Positions 59,248 to 64,000 of a stretch of DNA of 64,000 nucleotides are shown piece after piece. The number at the start of each line of letters is the position of its first letter. Position 1 is the stretch's first letter. The stretch is from Takakia lepidozioides (lineage: Eukaryota > Streptophyta > Takakiopsida > Takakiales > Takakiaceae): positions 27,916,042 to 27,980,041 of the forward strand of contig CM060734.1 of the NCBI GenBank assembly GCA_030704615.1, read 5' to 3'. A program made the translations under genes and the position numbers. The notes under the pieces are model-generated. The model had not been told where the DNA came from. It saw only the letters and a list, made by a program, of their open reading frames with translations, and searched no databases.

Positions 59248-60430
59248 GGAAATACGGCGCCGCATTTCCGTATTGCTTCTTGGTCATGCACCAGAGCGAC
59301 GGAAATGCGGCACCGAGTTTCCGTCCGGGGGAAACCTTTATACTCTCCAGAACGGAAATGCGGCAACGCATTTCCATCCAGCAAGCACGGTATGTGAAGG
59401 TGGAACGGAAATGCGGTACCGCATTTCCGTTCTGATTGAGAATTATGAACAACGGGAACAGAAATGCGGCACCGCATTTCTGTCGGAGTCGCACTTTCCG
59501 ACATTCCAGAACGGAAATGCGGCGCCGCATTTCCATTTTGTATCTGATGCATGGAGCAGAGTGCAATTCCGACCGCTTAAGACATTCATACTATCCAGAA
59601 AGGAAATGCGGTACCGCATTTCCGTTCTGACTGAAAATCGTGAACCATCGGAACTGAAATGCGGCAGCGCATTTCCATCCGAGTCGCACCTCCCAACATT
59701 CCAGAACGGAAATGCGGCACCGCATTTCCGTCGGAGTCGCACCTTCCGACATTCCAAAATGGAAATGCGGCGGCGCATTTCCGTTTTGTATGTGAGGCAT
59801 GGAGCTGTGGAACGAAAATGCGGCACAGCATTTCCGCCAGCGTCAGACGTTAATACTCTACAGAACGGAAATGCGGTACCGCATTTCCGTTCTGACTGAA
59901 AATCGTGCGCAACGGGAACAGAAATGCGGCGCCGCATTTCCGTTTTGTATATGGGGCCTGGAGCTGTGGTACGGAAATGTGGTGCCGCATTTCCATCCAT
60001 GTGAGACCTTCAAACTTTCCAGACCGGAAATGCGGCACCGCATTTCTGTCCAGGTGAGACCTCTATACTTTCCCGAACGGAAATGTGGCACGGCATTTCC
60101 GTTCATCAACTAACGTATGTGAAGGGGGAACGGAAATGCGGTACCACATTTCCGTTCACATTGAAAATCATGAACCACGGGAACTGAAATGTTGTGCCTC
60201 ATTTCCGTCCGAATTGCACCTTTCGACATTCCAGAACGGAAATGCGGCGCCGCATTTCCCTTTTGTATCTCATACATGGAGCTGTGGGACGGAAATGCGG
60301 CACCGTATTTCCGTTCAACAACTAAGGTATGTGAAGGTGGAACGGAAATGCGGTGCCGCATTTTTTCCAACAAGTACGGATGTGTAGCTTCGTGATGGTA
60401 CTTAACGGAAATGCGGCGCCGCATTCGCAT
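59248..60430. repeat. Array of about 23 palindromes at roughly 53-bp spacing
   Basis: The unit is a 22-bp palindrome with arms GGAAATGCGG and CCGCATTTCC around a central YR, usually extended by AC/GT. Start-to-start distances are mostly 51-55 bp. The spacers fall into five recurring classes that tend to follow one order, so the array derives from a five-unit repeat of about 265 bp. It lies between the start of the transposase and the next plus-strand frame, that is, in the likely promoter region. Confidence 0.93.
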
Positions 60431-60862
60431 TTTCACTCCAACTCATCAGACGCTGGGACGGAAATGCCTTGAAATGTGAACACGTGGAGCACGGAATTGC
60501 TGCACATGTCGGCACTCTATCTCTGACTGAAGGGGCATGAGGCGCGCGCCTGACCGTTGGATAATGATGTTTGTTTTTCGGACGGCAGGCGTACCTTGAA
60601 CGATTCGAATTTCGTAATGACGCAAAGTCCACGAGGAGACACTTTCGTCCAACCCTTTCGAACGCAAGTGGTGCATCACCGCCGTTTCATCTACTTTTGT
60701 CGTGTCTCCTCAGTCACCCCTCTCGCGCCCTTTCCATCTGCACTCTTTGCCCCTTTTCCCTCTCTCTGTTCTTCTTATGCTCGAACCTGAGAGGGGGGAG
60801 TTCGTGCACCAGACAGGAGACCTCGTCGCAAGCTCCGGAAATTATACTTCGGACGTAGGCCA

Positions 60863-61665
60863 ATGCCGAAGGGGAGGAAGCAGATGCGTCTACAGGAGGA
60901 GATTGACATCTCCGAGCAGCAGGCCACTCAGGCAACCCAGCCACCAGTGAGAGCTCCATGCGATCGGGCTGCGCGCAGCTGATCGAGCACCGAACCCCCC
61001 ATTTTGCTTCTGTAATTCTTAGACTGAATGCTAGGAGACTTGAATGCAGAACATGTTTGCATGCCTAACAAGAAAGGTGGACGTGCTGGAGGGATCGCAG
61101 GAATCCGAAGAGCCGCAGGAAGAGTCTGAGGAGCTAGCTGCAGCACGTACACCCACCCGATCCCCGAGCGCGGGTATTCCTGCCGGGCCTAGCCCTGTGC
61201 GATTCAAAGACGCGGCTTCGAAGGGCAAGTTCAAAGCCCCAGAGATCGACTCGCATTCTTCGGTCATGGAGAATCGCCAGCAGGGGTCGGGCCCTTCTCC
61301 AGCAAAGTCGAAGAAGAAGCAGCCCGTCCCTCTACTGGCTTCTGAACCGGCTCAGGCCGATTCACCCCCCCCAACGCGAATGAAGCAGCAGGGTAAAAGA
61401 CAGATTCAATTGCAGCAGACACCTTCACCTGCAAGGATGAGGAAGCAGAAGGCAATCAGGGCGACGGCCGAACAATCTCCCGCAAAACCACTTCCACGAG
61501 CTGAAGCTTAGTTCCTGGAGGATTTCCCGCCTGCAGATGTTGGGGCCGACTCTGCTGCAGCGAAGCGAAGGCATGGATCGACCGTTGATCTCGATTTGGT
61601 ACCGGAGGAGGGTGCTGCCGCTCAACGTTCGCAGCAAGACCTCACCACCGATGAGCAAGCAGGCC
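60863..61665 (+). pseudogene. Plus-strand basic/Ser-Pro-rich coding fragment, unrecognised
   Basis: A frame at 60863-60982 starts MPKGRKQMRLQEEIDI. The 61044-61511 frame (SQESEEPQEESEELAAA, then many SPAK/SPAR and KKKQ motifs) continues after a TAG to 61665. It lies where the first element has cargo exon 1 and has the same acidic-then-Lys-rich style, so it may be an equivalent first exon. No splice joining it to later exons was found, because the next homologous exons read on the minus strand. Confidence 0.35.
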
Positions 61666-61669
61666 CGGA

Positions 61670-63283
61670 GGGAAACAATCGCAATGTTCAGGTCCTTCAA
61701 AGTCTGATCCAGCACAATGACGGCGCGCTTTTCGAGCTGCAAATAGTATATTTGTCAGAATTGCAAAAAAGAAACACATCACATACTTGAAGAGAAGAAA
61801 CAGCATGTTCGAATACACACCTGACTCCAAAATGTAGCCTTGTGGAGCCAGTTATCAAACACCAAATCACTGATTCCTTCCACCTTTGTGCCAGGCTGTA
61901 TGGTGCTCTTTGGGAACTGATTCAAGTCCTTTACTGTTTGATCTGAGTTCCATATCTCCAGCCACCTTATTTTTTTTTGTGGGTCGACCATCGATATGGC
62001 CAGCCGGTGCAATTTCTCCTGCTGCATCTCCGGATGCACATGCTTGTCATAGTGTGTTTTGATCTGCTGAAGGAACTCAGGACCAAGTCCAGGATCTACT
62101 ATTCTAAGCTGCTTTCCGAAGGCTGACATCAATTTGGTTCTTCGCATCTCAAACTCCTTCTTTATTGCAGCTTCCACACCCTTTGATGTCCTTAGTTCCT
62201 CTGGTGTAGTGCGGTAATATTCGGATTTTCCCTTCTCAGCTGCCTCTGCCAGTTCTTGCTGCATTCATTCAAGTAGTGATTAGCTCCGAAGGGACTCTAA
62301 ACATGTATTCGAAAAGTAAACAGATTACAGACTCGGGCTTACCGCATACATGTACTCCAGAAACGCCTCTCGTGTCAAAGAATACCAAGTGCCTGCAGCT
62401 CTTCCTGTTTCGCACTTCTTGATGATATTGGGTGGTAGTACTGTCCGAAAATCATCCAGCTTCATCAGACCAATCCTCTGAATTCGGAATAGTGTGTGAA
62501 CCAAGCTTGTTGTCACATGCGATTTCTCTGTCGATCTGCAAAACATTGAAAACATTGCATTCCTTAACACTGTTTTTTGAGGATCAACAAGACACTACAG
62601 AGGGAATGAAATCTCCTGGATGACTTACTTGTTCACGTCGTGCATAGCTGTAAGAAGCCTAGCGATGTCGTTTCCTGGATCCAAAACCATTGCCTCCACA
62701 GCAACATGCTTGTCTTTGTCTTTCGAATGGTGTTTCTAAATGTATCCCATCCATGCCAGCAATCGGTGGTTGCCGTCCCAGACGTAGAACATGTGGTTGC
62801 AAAATTGCTGGGTGTTCTTTCCCATCATGAGGCCCAGCTCGAACTCCTCATTGGCATCTTTCCAGCTCATCCCAGTTATCACTGATCTCTGGAAACTAAT
62901 GTGCTTTTCCCATTTATATCCGTCAGTGACACATAAAAAACTTGTGCACCAAGTCTATATCCATGCACAAAATCACTCTCCAATTTTTGTTATGTCATGG
63001 GAAAGAGGTGGACGCACAACAGGCATTGATATCATCCGGCACAGAGGTATGTCCAGACGCCCTCCAGATACGAGCATGTCCCTTATAACCTCCTGAGAGT
63101 TTACCTTCTGGAATGACATGAGTTCTTTCACCTTGTCAAGGTAGTGCACTTCGGATTCATCTGCTTCATCTGTATTCTCTGAGCTTTTTGCGGACTCGTC
63201 CCCATCTCCAGATCCTTTCCCCTCTGATCCTGTAGGCTTCGACCTCACAGTTTTCTGCACGATGCCATTCAGTTCTGACTAAG
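61670..63283 (-). pseudogene. ParB/sulfiredoxin-like cargo gene, middle and N-terminal domain exons
   Basis: The exon starting at 63283 carries a Ser/Glu-rich lead, VNSQEVIRDML, GGRLDIPLCRMISMPVVRPP, then (shifted) FVHGYRLGAQVFYVSLTDING, FYVWDGNHRLLAWMGYI, a stop and LTAMHDVN near 62630. Further exons are 62536-62343 (SLVHTLFRIQRIGLM, TWYSLTREAFLEYMY), 62258-61821 (KQLRIVDPGLGPEFLQQI, EKLHRLAISMVDPQKKIRWL) and 61736 to about 61670 (LEKRAVIVLDQTLKDLN). All match the first element in order. The methyltransferase domain that follows there is not found in this window. In-frame stops suggest a decayed copy. Confidence 0.6.
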
Positions 63284-63695
63284 TGATTTGCAAATAGTGA
63301 ATGGCGGTAACGACAATCACTCTGTATCAAGGAAACTCACCATGAATGGTGTGAAAGAATTCAGCACAATCTACACATGCAAAGCCGAGACTGCCGTATT
63401 CAAAACAAAAGAGAGCGATAGCGAACGGCGTTAACGACAATCACAAAAGATAACAACCTGCCGGATCGGTGTTGTGTAATGACATATATGTGCAACTGAT
63501 TGGCGGCAACGACATTCAGTGTAGTTTAGGGAGAATAGTAAGTGCAGACTCTCTCTTCAAACACATAGGTACATAAATCTCATGAGCAGAATCGAATGGC
63601 GTTAACGACGCTCGCGATTCAGTAGTTCCTGCTAAAGAATGGAAGAGGAAGGACTCCTTGAAAGGCAATCACACAGACTATATGATAAAACTTAC
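63284..63695 (-). repeat. Intron with four GGCGTTAACGAC-type motifs
   Basis: Near 63303, 63428, 63504 and 63598 the motif TGGCGKTAACGACAATC (with variants GGCGTTAACGAC and GGCGGCAACGAC) recurs at 75-125 bp spacing. Its core CGTTAACG is palindromic. The segment lies between the acidic exon at 63696-63950 and the next exon. Confidence 0.6.
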
Positions 63696-63950
63696 TGGCA
63701 CCTTTTTAGGTTTTGAAATTTGATCCCCTTCTGCAGCTTTCCTCTTCCCTCTCACATCTGCTGGAGTTTCTGTCTGCGCAAGGGTTTCTTGACCTTCTTC
63801 AGGTTCGGCGTTCCGCGTGCTTCCACCTTCTTCAGTGTCCCTGCGATTCATCTCTGCCTCCACAGGCTGGCGCACTCTTATCGCCGACTGTGTCGCAGCC
63901 GCTGCCTCAGTCTCCGTCTGCTCTTGTGAATCAGTCTCCGCGTTCACCTG
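63696..63950 (-). CDS. Cargo gene, acidic/basic N-terminal exon (second element)
   Basis: The frame reads ETDSQEQTETEAAAA through EAEMNRRDTEEGG to RGKRKAAEGDQISKPKK and meets a donor (GTAAGTTTT) at about 63695. Its acid-rich then Lys-rich layout matches exon 1 of the first element's cargo gene. The Lys clusters would serve as nuclear localisation signals. The start lies at or beyond the right edge of the visible frame. Confidence 0.45.
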
Positions 63951-64000
63951 CCTTTGGCCCTGTGTTCTCCAACAAACGACGCCTCGTCATTTTCTCTCTT

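Larger units (their letters stand above)
55004..64000 (-). mobile_element. Second large MULE-like element (right end outside the window)
   Basis: It begins GGAGGTTTACTAT, like the truncated copy at 39155, inside gypsy-derived sequence. Left-end features are CATGAGCC tandem repeats (55030-55070) and palindromes at 55487-55508 and 55583-55604. The cargo has the same types as the first element: a minus-strand SWIM transposase, a palindrome array and a spliced ParB/sulfiredoxin-like gene. Sequence identity between the two elements is low at DNA level, so they are different families of one type. The right terminus and target duplication cannot be seen. Confidence 0.75.

Noticed and set aside
59248-60430. 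CRISPR-like appearance (regular palindromic repeats with spacers)
   Set aside because: Spacers recur in five classes, no cas genes are present, and the surrounding genes have spliceosomal introns, so this is a eukaryotic satellite-like array.

Overview
The window looks like nuclear DNA from a plant-lineage (streptophyte) organism with a large, transposon-dense genome. The best evidence is the only intact ordinary gene, a casein kinase 2 beta subunit gene at 9215-12385. It has five exons, introns with GT-AG ends and the residue signature of plant CK2 beta. A charophyte alga or another early-diverging streptophyte would fit the mix of elements, but the exact taxon is inference.

Layout: 1-1014 is the 5' end of an LTR retrotransposon on the minus strand (LTR, initiator-Met-type primer site, start of gag). 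3663-7719 is a decayed Ty1/copia element on the minus strand. 9215-12385 is the CK2 beta gene. 12.4-15.8 kb is mostly featureless and includes one 190-bp tandem duplication. 15.8-25.5 kb is a G-poor, C/A-rich stretch ending in LINE-type ORF1 remnants. 25.6-26.7 kb and 38.2-39.1 kb are the two halves of one LINE reverse transcriptase region. They are split by an 11.5-kb Mutator-like (MULE) transposon whose 9-10 bp target duplication keeps the LINE reading frame in register on both sides. 39.2-40.2 kb is a truncated end of a second MULE-like family. 41.4-55.0 kb is a nest of related Ty3/gypsy-type elements with 10-bp minisatellites in their LTRs and an unrecognised coiled-coil protein found in both orientations. 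55.0-64.0 kb is the left part of a second large MULE-like element that runs off the window.

The most interesting system is the pair of large MULE-like elements. Both carry a minus-strand SWIM zinc-finger transposase and an array of long palindromes. Both also carry a second, spliced gene whose product resembles a ParB/sulfiredoxin-fold protein. In the first element this gene continues into a DNA amino-methyltransferase-like domain (beta-class, N6-adenine/N4-cytosine type). In that element the gene is broken by a 1.85-kb internal inversion, and its first intron contains about 13 hairpin units. In the second element an unrelated palindrome is repeated about 23 times at roughly 53-bp spacing between the transposase and the next gene. 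The same palindrome also occurs singly near the other end of the element. The reading proposed here is a transposon family with its own DNA-modification module and arrays of candidate protein-binding or modification sites.

Many coding regions other than CK2 beta contain one-base frameshifts or single stops, so most mobile-element genes here are probably dead copies. Some of the breaks could be sequencing error. Domain assignments rest on motifs read by eye.
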